Assembly (NCBI RefSeq): GCF_001457795.1
Contig: NZ_LN898209.1
Location: forward strand, 1 to 64,000
Origin: Olsenella massiliensis
GTDB lineage: Bacteria > Actinomycetota > Coriobacteriia > Coriobacteriales > Atopobiaceae
Length of the DNA stretch: 64,000 bases
Direction: 5' to 3'
Part shown: piece after piece, positions 26,930-36,046 of the stretch
How positions within the stretch are numbered: position 1 is the stretch's first letter
Layout: the number at the start of each line of letters is the position of its first letter
The notes under the pieces: model-generated
What the model saw: only the letters and a program-made list of their open reading frames with translations
Told to the model about the DNA's origin: nothing
Databases searched by the model: none
Translations under genes and position numbers: made by a program

Positions 26930-27562
26930 ATGGCTCGCATCAAGAAGGAAGACCCGTTCTATGCGCTCTTCAGGGAGTTCTCCCAGGAGATCCTGAACGC
27001 GTCCGAGGATTACGTGAGGCTGGTTGGGGGGTATCCCGAGACCATCTCGATGATTCCTACGATGAAGTTGCATGAGACGCGCTCCGACGCGCACGTCCGC
27101 AAGATCATGAAGGAGCTGTATACCTCGTTCATCACGCCCTTCGACCGCGACGACATCAGCGACCTTGCGCTCAAGATGGACGACATCGTGGACTACATGG
27201 AGAGCGCCTGCACGGGGCTCGACCTGTTCAACATGAGCACGACGCGCGTCGAGGCGCACCAGATGGCCGAGCTCACGCACCAAGCCATCGTGGAGCTCGA
27301 CGTGATGTTCAACCACCTGGCCAACTACAAGCGCGACCCACTCGTGCGCGAGAAGGCCATCGCCGTCGGCGAGATCGAGGACCAGGGCGACGCCGTCTAT
27401 GAGCAGGGCATGCGCCACCTCTTCCACGACGACTCGCTTGACGAGGCGCGCCGCGGGCACGTGGTGGGCTGGCTGAGGGTCTTCGACCGCATGGAGGCCT
27501 CCCTCGACGCCTGCGACGCGGCGGCGGGCGTGGTCAGGTCCATCATCATGAAGAGCGCGTAG
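26930..27562 (+). CDS. DUF47 (PhoU-like) phosphate transport accessory protein
   Basis: The 210-aa cytoplasmic helical protein resembles the PhoU-like DUF47 family: PFYALFREFSQEILNASEDY at the start, SDAHVRKIMKELYTSFITPFDRDDI in the middle and IEDQGDAVYEQGMRHLF later, matching metal-binding helical-bundle motifs. DUF47 genes usually accompany pit and modulate it. The ATG after GAGGGGGACAC is chosen over an upstream in-frame codon at 26858. Confidence 0.9.
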   Translation: MARIKKEDPFYALFREFSQEILNASEDYVRLVGGYPETISMIPTMKLHETRSDAHVRKIMKELYTSFITPFDRDDISDLALKMDDIVDYMESACTGLDLFNMSTTRVEAHQMAELTHQAIVELDVMFNHLANYKRDPLVREKAIAVGEIEDQGDAVYEQGMRHLFHDDSLDEARRGHVVGWLRVFDRMEASLDACDAAAGVVRSIIMKSA

Positions 27563-27644
27563 CGCAGCGGCCCACGCGACCACGCCCCGCGCGGCGGTCC
27601 CTTGCGCGCCCTGCCCTCACGTAGGCCTGTGCCAAGGCCGTGTT

Positions 27645-27672
27645 AACTGTCATGACACCTGTCTTGTCAGTT
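27645..27672. promoter_or_regulatory. 28-bp palindrome, probable NiaR operator of the nad operon
   Basis: The element reads AACTG at one end and CAGTT at the other with GACA..TGTC at the centre; 22 of its 28 positions are symmetric. It lies 64 bp before nadA, whose operon ends in a niaR-type repressor gene. NiaR proteins are known to bind palindromes upstream of NAD genes in response to niacin. A perfect TGTCATGACA palindrome is nested in the left part. Confidence 0.65.
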
Positions 27673-27736
27673 CGGACGACATGAGGCAGTTTCGGGTACC
27701 CTGGTCCCATGGGAAGGCGGCGAGGGAGGAGTTCCC

Positions 27737-28768
27737 ATGGAGCGGCTGGCCGACAGCTATGAATTGTCCGAGCTTGAGAGACAAAGCCTGGACGCGGCCC
27801 TGCGGCGATATCGCGAGCGAGGCGCTTCACCCGCGACACGGGGCGATGCGGAATTTGAGGAGCTGCGCAGGCGGGTGGAGGAACTCAAGCGCCGCCGCAA
27901 CGCCGTGGTGCTCGCGCACTACTACGTGCCGGCCGAGGTCCAGGCCCTCGCCGACCACGTGGGTGACTCCTTCCATCTGGCGCAGCTGGCCAAGACGCTC
28001 GACGCCGAGGTCGTGGTCATGTGCGGCGTGTCCTTCATGGCGCAGAGCGTGAAGCTGCTCAACCCCTACCTGCGCGTGCTGCTCGCCGAGCCCCGGGCCG
28101 ACTGTCCCATGGCGCACATGGTTCTAAAGCGTGACGTGGACCGCGTGCGCCAGGAGTTGGGCGACGTCGCCGTCGTCGCATACGTCAACACCACTGCGGA
28201 AATCAAGAGCTGGGCGGACGTCTGCGTCACCTCGTCGAACGCCGTCAAGGTGGTGCGTGAGCTGCCTCAGGACAACATCCTGTTCATCCCCGACATGAAC
28301 CTCGGCCGCTACGTGGCCCGGCAGGTTCCCGAGAAGAACGTGCTGCTCAACCGAGGCTACTGCCCCACTCACCAGCGCATCGTCCCCTCCGAGGTGGAGG
28401 AGCTCGAGCTGGCATATCCCACGGCCGAGGTGCTCGCGCATCCCGAATGCTCCGAGGAGGTGCTGGCGGAGGCGGACTTCGTGGGCTCCACCAAGCAGAT
28501 CATCGACCACATAGCCGCAAGCGAGGGCAGGGACTTCATCGTCCTGACCGTCGTGGGCATCGCATACGCGATCGAGCGCGCCTGTGCGGGCCAGGGTAAG
28601 CGCGTCCACTTTCCCAGGACGCCGCCCATCTGTCCCAACATGGCCCTCGTCACCGCGGAGCGTCTCGTCTCATGCCTTGAGGACCTGTCGGGCGAGGTGG
28701 GGCTCCCACCCCAGGCCGATGCCGCCAACGCGCCCCTTGAGCGCATGCTCGAGCTGGCGTCCCGATGA
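27737..28768 (+). CDS. nadA: Quinolinate synthase NadA
   Basis: The 343-aa [4Fe-4S] enzyme condenses iminoaspartate with dihydroxyacetone phosphate to quinolinate in de novo NAD synthesis. Family segments are VVLAHYYVPAEVQALADHVGDS, VVMCGVSFMAQSVKLL, NTTAEIKSWADVCVTSSNA, NRGYCPTHQR and PICPNMALVT. The cysteines in the second, fourth and fifth are the cluster ligands. GGGAGGAGTTCCC precedes the ATG. It is the first gene of nadA-nadB-nadC-niaR, joined by three 4-nt ATGA overlaps. Confidence 0.95.
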   Translation: MERLADSYELSELERQSLDAALRRYRERGASPATRGDAEFEELRRRVEELKRRRNAVVLAHYYVPAEVQALADHVGDSFHLAQLAKTLDAEVVVMCGVSFMAQSVKLLNPYLRVLLAEPRADCPMAHMVLKRDVDRVRQELGDVAVVAYVNTTAEIKSWADVCVTSSNAVKVVRELPQDNILFIPDMNLGRYVARQVPEKNVLLNRGYCPTHQRIVPSEVEELELAYPTAEVLAHPECSEEVLAEADFVGSTKQIIDHIAASEGRDFIVLTVVGIAYAIERACAGQGKRVHFPRTPPICPNMALVTAERLVSCLEDLSGEVGLPPQADAANAPLERMLELASR

Positions 28769-29970
28769 GGGGGCGCCAGGCGGCCGGCCGGCCTGAGACC
28801 TCCTGCGACGTCGTGATCGTGGGCTGCGGGGTGGCGGGCCTCTATGCGGCCCTCAACCTGCCCCGCGCGCTCCGGGTCGTCATGCTCTCCAAGGAGGACC
28901 TCGCGAGCTGCGACTCTATGCTGGCGCAGGGGGGCATCTGCGTCATGCGTGACCATGACGACTACGGGCCCTGGTTTGACGACACCATGCGCGCCGGCCA
29001 CAACGCCTGCCGCACCGCGAGCGTGGACACCATGATCTGGGAGAGCCGCGGCATCATCAACGACCTCATCCGCCTGGGCGTCTCATTTGACCGGCTGCCC
29101 GACGGCGGCCTTGACTACACGCGTGAGGGGGCCCACTCCCGGCCGCGCATCGTCCATCACGCGGACGTCACGGGCAAAGAGATCACCACCACGCTGCTGG
29201 CGCGCGTGAGGGAGCTTCCCAACGTGCGCATCCTGGCGTGGCGACGCATGGAGGACCTGGTCGTCGCCGAGGACGGCAGCTGCGCGGGCGTCGTCTGCCA
29301 GGACCCTGACGGGACGCGGGTCACGATTCGCGCCCATGACACGCTGCTCGCCACGGGCGGCGTGGGGGGCCTCTATGAGCGCTCGACCAACTTCGCCTGC
29401 CTCACGGGCGACGGCTGCCGCGTCGCCGCCGCGCACGGCCTTACGCTCGATCACATGAGCTGGGTGCAGGTGCATCCCACGACGCTCTACACGGGTCGTC
29501 CCGGACGCGCCTTCCTCATCAGCGAGGCCTGTCGCGGGGAGGGCGCCATCCTCCTCGACGCTCGTGGCGAACGCTTCGTGCAGGAGCTGCTTCCGCGCGA
29601 CGTCGTGTCCGAGGCGATCAGGCGGCAGATGGAGGCCGACGGCCTGCCCTACGTCCGTCTCTCGTTCGAGCGCGTGGCGCCCGAGGTGGTGCGGGGCCAC
29701 TTTGCCAACATCTACCAGCGCTGCCTCGAGGAGGGGCACGACCTGCTGCGCGAGCCCGTGCCCGTCGTTCCCGCCCAGCATTACCTCATGGGAGGCATCC
29801 GCGTGAACCGACACTCGCGCACGGGCATGGCGCACCTCTATGCCGCGGGTGAGACGAGCTGCAACGGCGTGCACGGCAAGAACCGTCTTGCCAGCAACTC
29901 GCTCCTCGAGAGCCTGGTGTTCTCCCGGCTGGCGGCACGAGACATCATACGAAGGAGGCATCACGCATGA
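28765..29970 (+). CDS. nadB: L-aspartate oxidase / fumarate reductase-like flavoprotein NadB, short form
   Basis: The 401-aa flavoprotein oxidises aspartate to iminoaspartate for NadA. It has the FAD-binding DVVIVGCGVAGLYAAL, SMLAQGGICVM, ATGGVGGLYERSTNF, the catalytic Arg region ACRGEGAILLDARGERF and HYLMGGIRVNRHSRTGM, then ETSCNGVHGKNRLASNSLLE. It stops soon after this, so the C-terminal helical domain (~100-130 aa) of classical NadB (~530 aa) is missing. The operon position makes function likely, with fumarate the probable acceptor in an anaerobe. It starts within the nadA stop (ATGA). Confidence 0.93.
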   Translation: MRGRQAAGRPETSCDVVIVGCGVAGLYAALNLPRALRVVMLSKEDLASCDSMLAQGGICVMRDHDDYGPWFDDTMRAGHNACRTASVDTMIWESRGIINDLIRLGVSFDRLPDGGLDYTREGAHSRPRIVHHADVTGKEITTTLLARVRELPNVRILAWRRMEDLVVAEDGSCAGVVCQDPDGTRVTIRAHDTLLATGGVGGLYERSTNFACLTGDGCRVAAAHGLTLDHMSWVQVHPTTLYTGRPGRAFLISEACRGEGAILLDARGERFVQELLPRDVVSEAIRRQMEADGLPYVRLSFERVAPEVVRGHFANIYQRCLEEGHDLLREPVPVVPAQHYLMGGIRVNRHSRTGMAHLYAAGETSCNGVHGKNRLASNSLLESLVFSRLAARDIIRRRHHA

Positions 29971-30878
29971 ACGACGTCACCCTGAGGCTCCACGCCGAGC
30001 CCCTGATCCTCTCTGCGCTTCGGGAGGACATCAGCTCAGAGGACCTGTCCACGGCGGCGATCGTCGGCGACGACGCACGGGGCGAGGTTCGCCTCATCGC
30101 CAAGCAGGACGGCGTCATCTGCGGGCTGGACGTCTTTGAGCGCACCTTTAGGCTCCTGGACGAGCGTGCCCGCCTGGAGGCGGTCGTGGGGGAGGGCGAC
30201 GAGGTCCACGCCTCCCAGGAGCTGGGCGTCATGCGCGGCCGCGTCGTCGCGCTCCTCGCCGGCGAGCGCGTGGCCCTCAACTTCCTGCAGCGCATGAGCG
30301 GCATCGCCACGCTCACCCGATCGATGGCCCGCATGCTCGACGGCACGCGGACCCGTCTGGCGGACACGCGCAAGACCACGCCTAACCTACGTATCTTTGA
30401 GCGCGAGGCCGTGCGGGTGGGGGGAGGGGCCAACCATCGCTACAACCTCTCGACGGCGGTCATGCTCAAGGACAACCACATCGACGCGGCGGGCGGCATA
30501 GCCCAGGCCGTCGCCGCCGCGCGCCGCCGCGCGCCGTTCGTCTGCGCGGTGGAGGTCGAGGTGGAGACGCTCGGCCAGCTGAAAGAGGCGCTCGCCGCCG
30601 GCGCTGACGTGATCATGCTCGACAACATGGACCTGCCCACCCTGCGCGAGGCGGTGGCCGTCGCAGACGGCAGGGCGACGCTGGAGGTGTCGGGCAACGT
30701 GACGCCCGAGCGCCTGCGCGACCTTGCCGACCTGGGCGTTGACGTCATCTCCTGCGGAGCGCTCACGCACTCGGCGCCCATCCTCGACTTGAGCCTCAAG
30801 CACCTGCGGGTGCTTGGGACCGCCGGCGCGGGGCTCGACGGCGCGGCGACGGGCAGCGTGGGGGGCGCAGGACGATGA
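29967..30878 (+). CDS. nadC: Nicotinate-nucleotide pyrophosphorylase (carboxylating) NadC
   Basis: The 303-aa quinolinate phosphoribosyltransferase converts quinolinate and PRPP to nicotinate mononucleotide. It shows LREDISSEDLSTAAIV, ALNFLQRMSGIATLTR, LADTRKTTPNLRIFEREAV, GGGANHRYNLSTAVMLKDNHI and the barrel end VSGNVTPERL then GVDVISCGALTHSA. A ~20-residue Gly/Ala-rich C-terminal tail follows the domain. It overlaps nadB and niaR by ATGA junctions. Confidence 0.96.
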   Translation: MNDVTLRLHAEPLILSALREDISSEDLSTAAIVGDDARGEVRLIAKQDGVICGLDVFERTFRLLDERARLEAVVGEGDEVHASQELGVMRGRVVALLAGERVALNFLQRMSGIATLTRSMARMLDGTRTRLADTRKTTPNLRIFEREAVRVGGGANHRYNLSTAVMLKDNHIDAAGGIAQAVAAARRRAPFVCAVEVEVETLGQLKEALAAGADVIMLDNMDLPTLREAVAVADGRATLEVSGNVTPERLRDLADLGVDVISCGALTHSAPILDLSLKHLRVLGTAGAGLDGAATGSVGGAGR

Positions 30879-31429
30879 GGGGGCAGCCGGCGGGAGAGCG
30901 ACGCCGCGAGCGTCTCCTCACGCTTTTGGGTGCGTCTCGCTCGGCGCTCACCGGCGCGCAGCTCGCGTGCCAGCTGGGCGTCAGCCGTCAGGTGATCGTG
31001 CAGGACATCGCCCTCATCAAGGCGCAGGGCGCGAAGGTCGTCCCCACCAGCCGAGGCTACCTCCTCGAACGGGAGCCGCCCGCCCGCCCGGTTCGCCTCC
31101 TCAAGCTGCGGCACGGTCTGGACCGGGTGGAGCTGGAGCTCAAGATCATCGTTGATTTGGGCGGCACGGTGGAGGACACGCTTGTGAACCATCGGACCTA
31201 TGGTAGGCTGAGCGCCCCTCTCCATGTGTCCAGCCGCAGCGACGTCGCGCGCTTTTTGGACGACCTTGCGGGGAGTCGCTCCTCGCTGCTCTCCGAAGTC
31301 ACCTCGGGCTATCACTTCCATCATGTGAGCGCACGCGACCAGGAGACGCTCGAGCGCATCGAGCGGGCGCTCGATGAGGCAGGCCTCCTCTGCGAGCCCA
31401 CCGACTGGGAGCGCGCGGAGCTTAGCTGA
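30875..31429 (+). CDS. niaR: NiaR-type transcriptional repressor (HTH_11 + 3H domain)
   Basis: The 184-aa protein has an N-terminal winged helix (LTGAQLACQLGVSRQVIVQDI) and a C-terminal 3H domain whose conserved histidines are visible in LVNHRTYG, PLHVSSR and GYHFHHVSA. This is the architecture of NiaR, the niacin-responsive repressor of NAD synthesis and niacin uptake. Its place as the last gene of the nad operon supports the call, and the palindrome upstream of nadA is its likely site, giving negative autoregulation. Confidence 0.9.
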   Translation: MRGQPAGERRRERLLTLLGASRSALTGAQLACQLGVSRQVIVQDIALIKAQGAKVVPTSRGYLLEREPPARPVRLLKLRHGLDRVELELKIIVDLGGTVEDTLVNHRTYGRLSAPLHVSSRSDVARFLDDLAGSRSSLLSEVTSGYHFHHVSARDQETLERIERALDEAGLLCEPTDWERAELS

Positions 31430-31612
31430 AAAGCGCGCCCGCGTCTGCGCGGGGCGGGCCTCCCGGCGGGCGCTGCCGGCGTGCCGCATGATGTTTCGAG
31501 TGCGTCTCGGCTCCCTGTGGTCGCCCGAGGGTCCCCGTCGAGGCGCGTACACTTTTTGACAAGCGTGCCGCCGTGCGCACGGCGCGTACCCAAGATCCAA
31601 GGAGGACCACGC

Positions 31613-32644
31613 ATGCAGAAGAAGGACCTCGACTGGGGCGGTCTCGGCTTTGCCTACCAGCCCACGGACTACAGCTATGTCTCGCAGTACCGGGACGGGG
31701 CATGGGACGAGGGGACGCTCACGAGCGACCACAGCCTTCGGCTTTCGGAGTGCGCGGGCATCTTCCACTACTGCCAGGAGATCTTCGAGGGACTCAAGGC
31801 CTATGCGACCGAGGGGGGCGACATCGTCTGCTTCCGCCCCGACCAGAACGCCGCGCGCATGTACGACTCGGCCAGGCGCCTGGTCATGCCCCCCTTCCCC
31901 AAGGAGCGCTTCGTGGAGGCCGTCGAGCGGGTCGTGCGCGCCAATGCCGCCTGGGTGCCGCCCTTCGGCTCCGGCGCGACGCTGTACATTCGCCCCTTCA
32001 TGATCGCCACCGGCGACGTCATCGGTGTCAAGCCCGCTGACGAGTATCAGTTCCGCATTCTCGTGACGCCGGTCGGCGCCTACTACAAGGGCGGCGTCAA
32101 GCCCGTCAGGCTGCAGGTGTCCAAGTTTGACCGGGCGGCTCCGCACGGGACGGGCAACATCAAGGCCGGCCTCAACTATGCCATGAGCCTGTATCCCTCC
32201 GTCGAGGCCCATGCCGCGGGCTATGCTGACAACATGTTCCTCGACCCCCAGACGCGCACGTTCGTGGAGGAGTCGGGCGGCGCCAACTTCCTGTTCGTCG
32301 ACAAGGGCGGGACGCTGGTCGTGCCGCAGTCCGCGACCGACTCCATCCTTCCCTCGATCACCCGTCGCTCGCTCGTCGATGTCGCAACGAGGCTCTTGGG
32401 CATGACCGTCGAGCAGCGTCCCGTCACCTTTGCGGAGATCGGCGACTTCGTGGAGTGCGGCATGTGCGGCACCGCCGCGGTCATCTCTCCCGTGGGTCAG
32501 GTTGACTTTGACGGGGGCTCCGTCGTCTACGGCATGGAGGAGGTGGGCCCCGTCATGCGCACGCTGCGCGAGACCCTGACCGGCATCCAGGACGGCTCGA
32601 TCGAGGACACGTTCGGCTGGGTTCACAAGATCGACGTGGCGTAG
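31613..32644 (+). CDS. ilvE: Branched-chain amino-acid aminotransferase IlvE
   Basis: The 343-aa fold-type IV PLP enzyme interconverts Leu/Ile/Val with their 2-keto acids. Evidence includes IFHYCQEIFEGLKAY, SGATLYIRPFMIATGDVIGV, GTGNIKAGLNYAMS with the PLP lysine, FVEESGGANFLFVD, LPSITRRSL and ECGMCGTAAVISPV. It belongs to the long bacterial/eukaryotic-type BCAT group. AAGGAGGACCACGC sets the ATG; upstream in-frame codons are rejected. The 183-bp gap before it shows a TTGACA at 31556 without a convincing -10. Confidence 0.94.
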   Translation: MQKKDLDWGGLGFAYQPTDYSYVSQYRDGAWDEGTLTSDHSLRLSECAGIFHYCQEIFEGLKAYATEGGDIVCFRPDQNAARMYDSARRLVMPPFPKERFVEAVERVVRANAAWVPPFGSGATLYIRPFMIATGDVIGVKPADEYQFRILVTPVGAYYKGGVKPVRLQVSKFDRAAPHGTGNIKAGLNYAMSLYPSVEAHAAGYADNMFLDPQTRTFVEESGGANFLFVDKGGTLVVPQSATDSILPSITRRSLVDVATRLLGMTVEQRPVTFAEIGDFVECGMCGTAAVISPVGQVDFDGGSVVYGMEEVGPVMRTLRETLTGIQDGSIEDTFGWVHKIDVA

Positions 32645-32766
32645 GGACGCGGCGTAGGGCTCGGGGCCTTCTCGCGCGCCTCGGCCGGCTGCGTCGGCGT
32701 GGTCCCCATCGCCCCGGTCGGGGAGGCCTGCCGCAGGCTGGCGAACGGTGCCTCGCGCTCCTGGCG

Positions 32767-32772
32767 TATACT
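32767..32772 (+). promoter_or_regulatory. Possible -10 element upstream of hisS
   Basis: A TATACT hexamer lies ~100 bp before hisS in a 227-bp gap. No good -35 is present at 17 bp, so it is only a candidate. No T-box core or leader peptide was seen here. Confidence 0.3.
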
Positions 32773-32871
32773 GACATGTCTGATGGCCGAGGAAGGCGAC
32801 GTGCGCTCGCATGTCGCTCGTGGCCGCGGCCACGATGTCGCGCAGAGGGCGCGAGGAGGGGGCACGTCGCT

Positions 32872-34185
32872 ATGGCACAGAGGATTCAAGGCACCGAGGA
32901 CCTGGTGGGCGGCTACATGCGTGCCTGGCAGCATATGCAGGACGTGGCGCGCGAGCTTTTTGGCGCCTATGGCTTCGACCAGATCGAGACCCCGGCCATA
33001 GAGCAGGTTGACACCTTCGTCCACGGCATCGGCGCCTCCACGGACGTCGTGCGCAAGGAGATGTTCAGGGTGTTCTCGGGCGCCCTCATGGAGCGCATCC
33101 TGGCCGCCGGCGGCGAAGGCGGCCTCAAGGCAAGGCAGCGCATGGCGCTGAGGCCCGAGGGCACGGCCGGCGTGGTCCGCGCGGCCGTGGAGGGCAACTT
33201 CGTGCCCCAGGGCGCGGCGCCCGCCAAGCTCTGGTACGCGGAGGCCATGTTCCGCGGCGAGAGGCCCCAGAGGGGCCGCCTGCGCCAGTTCCATCAGATC
33301 GGCGTCGAGGTCCTGGGCGCACCCGACGCCGCCGTCGACGCCGAGTGCGTCATCATGCTCATGGAGTTCTACCGGCGTCTGGGCTTTGACGCCACCAAGC
33401 TGCAGCTGCGCGTCAACTCCATGGGCGACGCCAGCTGTCGCACCCGCTATCGTGAGAGGGTGCGCACCTTCATCCTCGCCCATCGCGACGAGATGTGCGA
33501 CGACTGCCTGGAGCGTGCGGACATCAACCCGCTGCGCGCCTTTGACTGCAAGAACGAGCGCTGCCACGAGGTCATGCGAGACGCCCCCCTCGTCACGGAC
33601 AATCTCTGCGACGACTGCGAGGCGCACTACGCGCAGGTGAAGGCCTATCTTGACGAGGCGGGCCTCGCGTACGTGGAGGACCCCACGCTCGTGCGCGGCC
33701 TGGACTACTACACGCGCACCGTCTTCGAGGTGGACGCCCTCGCGTCGGGCGTGGGCGCCATCGGCGGCGGCGGCCGCTACGACGGGCTCATGGAGCTGGA
33801 GGGCGGCAAGCCCACCCCGGGCATCGGCTTTGCCGTCGGCTTTGAGCGCATCGCTCTCGCCCTGGCGGCCCAGGGAGGCACGCTCGAGACCCCTGCGCCC
33901 GGCTGCGTCTACGTGGCCTGCGCCGCTCCCGAGCAACGTCAGGCCGTGTTCTCGGCGACCCTCGCGCTTCGTCAGGCGGGCGTCCGCACGGAAGCGGACT
34001 ACCAGGGACGCTCGCTCAAGTCCCAGTTCAAGCAGGCGGACAGGCTGAGAGCAAGCGTCTGCGTCGTCATCGGCGCGGACGAGGTCGCGACGGCATCCGT
34101 GACCGTTCGCGACATGCGGACGCACGAGCAGCTGCTGGTGCCCGCCGCCGAGTTCGTCGGGAGGGTGAGGGCGCTTCTTGGCTAG
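32872..34185 (+). CDS. hisS: Histidyl-tRNA synthetase
   Basis: The 437-aa class II synthetase charges tRNA-His. Motif 1 region YGFDQIETPAIEQ, motif 2 around WYAEAMFRGERPQRGRLRQFHQIGVE, the histidine-specific RGLDYYTRTVFE and GGGGRYDGLM, and motif 3 TPGIGFAVGFERI are all present, followed by an anticodon-binding domain (VYVACAAPEQRQAVF to the end). A run of GGAGG lies 9-14 nt upstream of the ATG. It is convergent with the adaptor gene that follows. Confidence 0.96.
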   Translation: MAQRIQGTEDLVGGYMRAWQHMQDVARELFGAYGFDQIETPAIEQVDTFVHGIGASTDVVRKEMFRVFSGALMERILAAGGEGGLKARQRMALRPEGTAGVVRAAVEGNFVPQGAAPAKLWYAEAMFRGERPQRGRLRQFHQIGVEVLGAPDAAVDAECVIMLMEFYRRLGFDATKLQLRVNSMGDASCRTRYRERVRTFILAHRDEMCDDCLERADINPLRAFDCKNERCHEVMRDAPLVTDNLCDDCEAHYAQVKAYLDEAGLAYVEDPTLVRGLDYYTRTVFEVDALASGVGAIGGGGRYDGLMELEGGKPTPGIGFAVGFERIALALAAQGGTLETPAPGCVYVACAAPEQRQAVFSATLALRQAGVRTEADYQGRSLKSQFKQADRLRASVCVVIGADEVATASVTVRDMRTHEQLLVPAAEFVGRVRALLG

Positions 34186-34218
34186 CACGCTCGACGGCCC
34201 CTGAGGCCGCCGGCCGCG

Positions 34219-35778
34219 CTAGCGGGCGTCGCCTCCCTCGCCCGTGCCGACGAGCAGCTCGTCTCCCGCGTTGACGCCCTGGACGGCGGCCGATTCGCCG
34301 TCGCGGGCGAGGATGGTGACCTGCCTTCGCTCCCTGCTGGCAAGGTCCTTTCCGTTGCCCGCCAGGGTCACGACCTCCACGTAGCTCGTCTTGGAGGCGT
34401 CCGTCGTTATGGCGGCCAGAGGGATGACGACGGCGCTGGGTACGACCTTGGTGGTGATGGTGGCCGTCACGGCCGACCCCAGCCTGATCGTCGGGTCCGG
34501 GCTGCTCAGCAGCAGCGTGACGGCGTAGCTCGCGCCCTGCGCGTCGCCTTCTTCCGTGACCGGGGCGCTGTCGACGTGCGAGACGGTCGCCTGCGCGCTC
34601 ACGTCCGCGATCTGGGGAAAGCACAGCGTCGCCGTCTGATTGAGTCCCAGCTGCCCGATGTCGTCCTGGCTCACCCGCACCTCTGCGCGCAGCGTGGAGA
34701 GGTCCGATATCTGGGCGAGCTGGCTCACCGCCCCCGCCGTCGCGCGCAGCTCCGCGTCAGACGAGCTGGTGCCCACCACGGCCGTCCCCTCCTTGACGAA
34801 TAGCCTGGTGATTGTGCCGGAGGCGGGTGCGGTGATGGTTCGCCCGTCGGCCTGCGCGACCGCGCTCTCATAGCTGCCCTGGGCACCCTGGACGGCGGTC
34901 TCGGCCGCCTCCACCGCGCTGGCGAGCGAGCTGGGGTCGACGAGCCCGGCAGTTGCCGAGATGCTCGCCGCGCCGCCGACGCCCACGCCGCTTGCCTGGG
35001 CCTCCGCCCTGGCCTTGTCGGCCGCCAGGGCGGCATCCCAGGCCTGCTGCGCGGCCTGGTACTTGCCCTGCGCCTCCGCGAGGGCCGACTTCGCCGCGCC
35101 CAGCTGCGCCTCGGCCCTGCCGACCGCCGCGTCGAGGTTGTCGTTCTTGAGCACGAAGAGGACGTCGCCCTCGGTGACGTCTTGGCCCTCCGTCACCCGC
35201 ATCTCCGCCACCGTGCCGTCGACCTCCGACGCCACGTCGGCGGTCGACCCCGCGACGATGGTGCCCGTCGCGCTGACCGTTGACGTGAAGTCCCTGAGCT
35301 CGGCCGTGACGACGGACGGCGCGGGCCTCCGTGCCTCCTGTTGGGCCGCCATGAAGGCGTCCAGCTGCTTCTTGGCGTACGTTGCCAGCACCAGGGCCAA
35401 AAGTGCGCACAGCGCCGCCCCGACGCCGACGAGCACTCGCGTGCGCCGCTGGCGCCTCGTCCTGCGGCGCGTCTGCGCCATGGCGAGTACCTCGGCGGGC
35501 GCGCGGTTGTCAACGCGGACGCCCCCGATGTCGGCGGTGTCGCCGACGCCCGCATCCGCAGCCGTGGCGTTTTGCGCGGACTCAGACGAGACTGCGTCGT
35601 CCGCGTCGGCGGGCTCGCTCGGCGCGGTTCCGTCGGTCAAGGCGGCATCCCCTTGCGCGCCGCCGGCGTGGCCGGTCGCGCCAACGATGCCTGACGATTC
35701 CGGGGCGTCCTCGCCCGCCTCGGGCAAGACGGGCGACGGTGCCGCGTGCCGTGCGGAGGATTCGTGGGTCTCTGGCAT
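34219..35778 (-). CDS. HlyD/RND-type efflux periplasmic-adaptor-like protein
   Basis: The 519-aa protein has a Glu/Ala/Asp-rich cytoplasmic N-terminus (~1-100), a basic stretch, one transmembrane helix (~115-135), then an adaptor domain with a lipoyl-like half (IVAGSTADVASEVDGTVAEMR, GDVLFVLKNDN), an Ala/Gln-rich helical hairpin and the second half ITAPASGTITRLFVKEGT. This is the MacA/HlyD layout. In a Gram-positive envelope such adaptors usually serve a MacB-type ABC exporter, but no partner gene is adjacent. The ATG has AAGGAGTCCCC upstream on its strand; an upstream in-frame start lacks such a site. Confidence 0.85.
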   Translation of the reverse strand: MPETHESSARHAAPSPVLPEAGEDAPESSGIVGATGHAGGAQGDAALTDGTAPSEPADADDAVSSESAQNATAADAGVGDTADIGGVRVDNRAPAEVLAMAQTRRRTRRQRRTRVLVGVGAALCALLALVLATYAKKQLDAFMAAQQEARRPAPSVVTAELRDFTSTVSATGTIVAGSTADVASEVDGTVAEMRVTEGQDVTEGDVLFVLKNDNLDAAVGRAEAQLGAAKSALAEAQGKYQAAQQAWDAALAADKARAEAQASGVGVGGAASISATAGLVDPSSLASAVEAAETAVQGAQGSYESAVAQADGRTITAPASGTITRLFVKEGTAVVGTSSSDAELRATAGAVSQLAQISDLSTLRAEVRVSQDDIGQLGLNQTATLCFPQIADVSAQATVSHVDSAPVTEEGDAQGASYAVTLLLSSPDPTIRLGSAVTATITTKVVPSAVVIPLAAITTDASKTSYVEVVTLAGNGKDLASRERRQVTILARDGESAAVQGVNAGDELLVGTGEGGDAR

Positions 35779-35833
35779 GGGGACTCCTTGCAAGCTGCGT
35801 GTACGTCGCTTGCCCCTAGCATACGGCATTGGG

Positions 35834-35876
35834 TTTGTCAGCCGAAGCATCCCTGGTAGACGGCTCGCCTGACAAA
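35834..35876. promoter_or_regulatory. Inverted repeat between the divergent adaptor gene and aspS
   Basis: TTTGTCAG (35834-35841) and CTGACAAA (35869-35876) are exact reverse complements 27 bp apart in the divergent intergenic region. They lie 55-100 bp upstream of the adaptor start, so they could be an operator pair for it. TATCAT at 35945-35950 is a candidate -10 for aspS. Confidence 0.35.
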
Positions 35877-36046
35877 GACGGCACGGCTGTGTTTCTCCTG
35901 GGTAAGACCGTTCGCGCGCCGACGCCAGGGGCCATGAGGGCTGCTATCATGATTCGTCGCGTGCGTCGTCGCAGTCTACGCCGACGCATGGTCTGCTGAT
36001 GGGCCGCCCGTACGGCACGGGGCGGCAAGAGACGAGAGGAAGAGCC

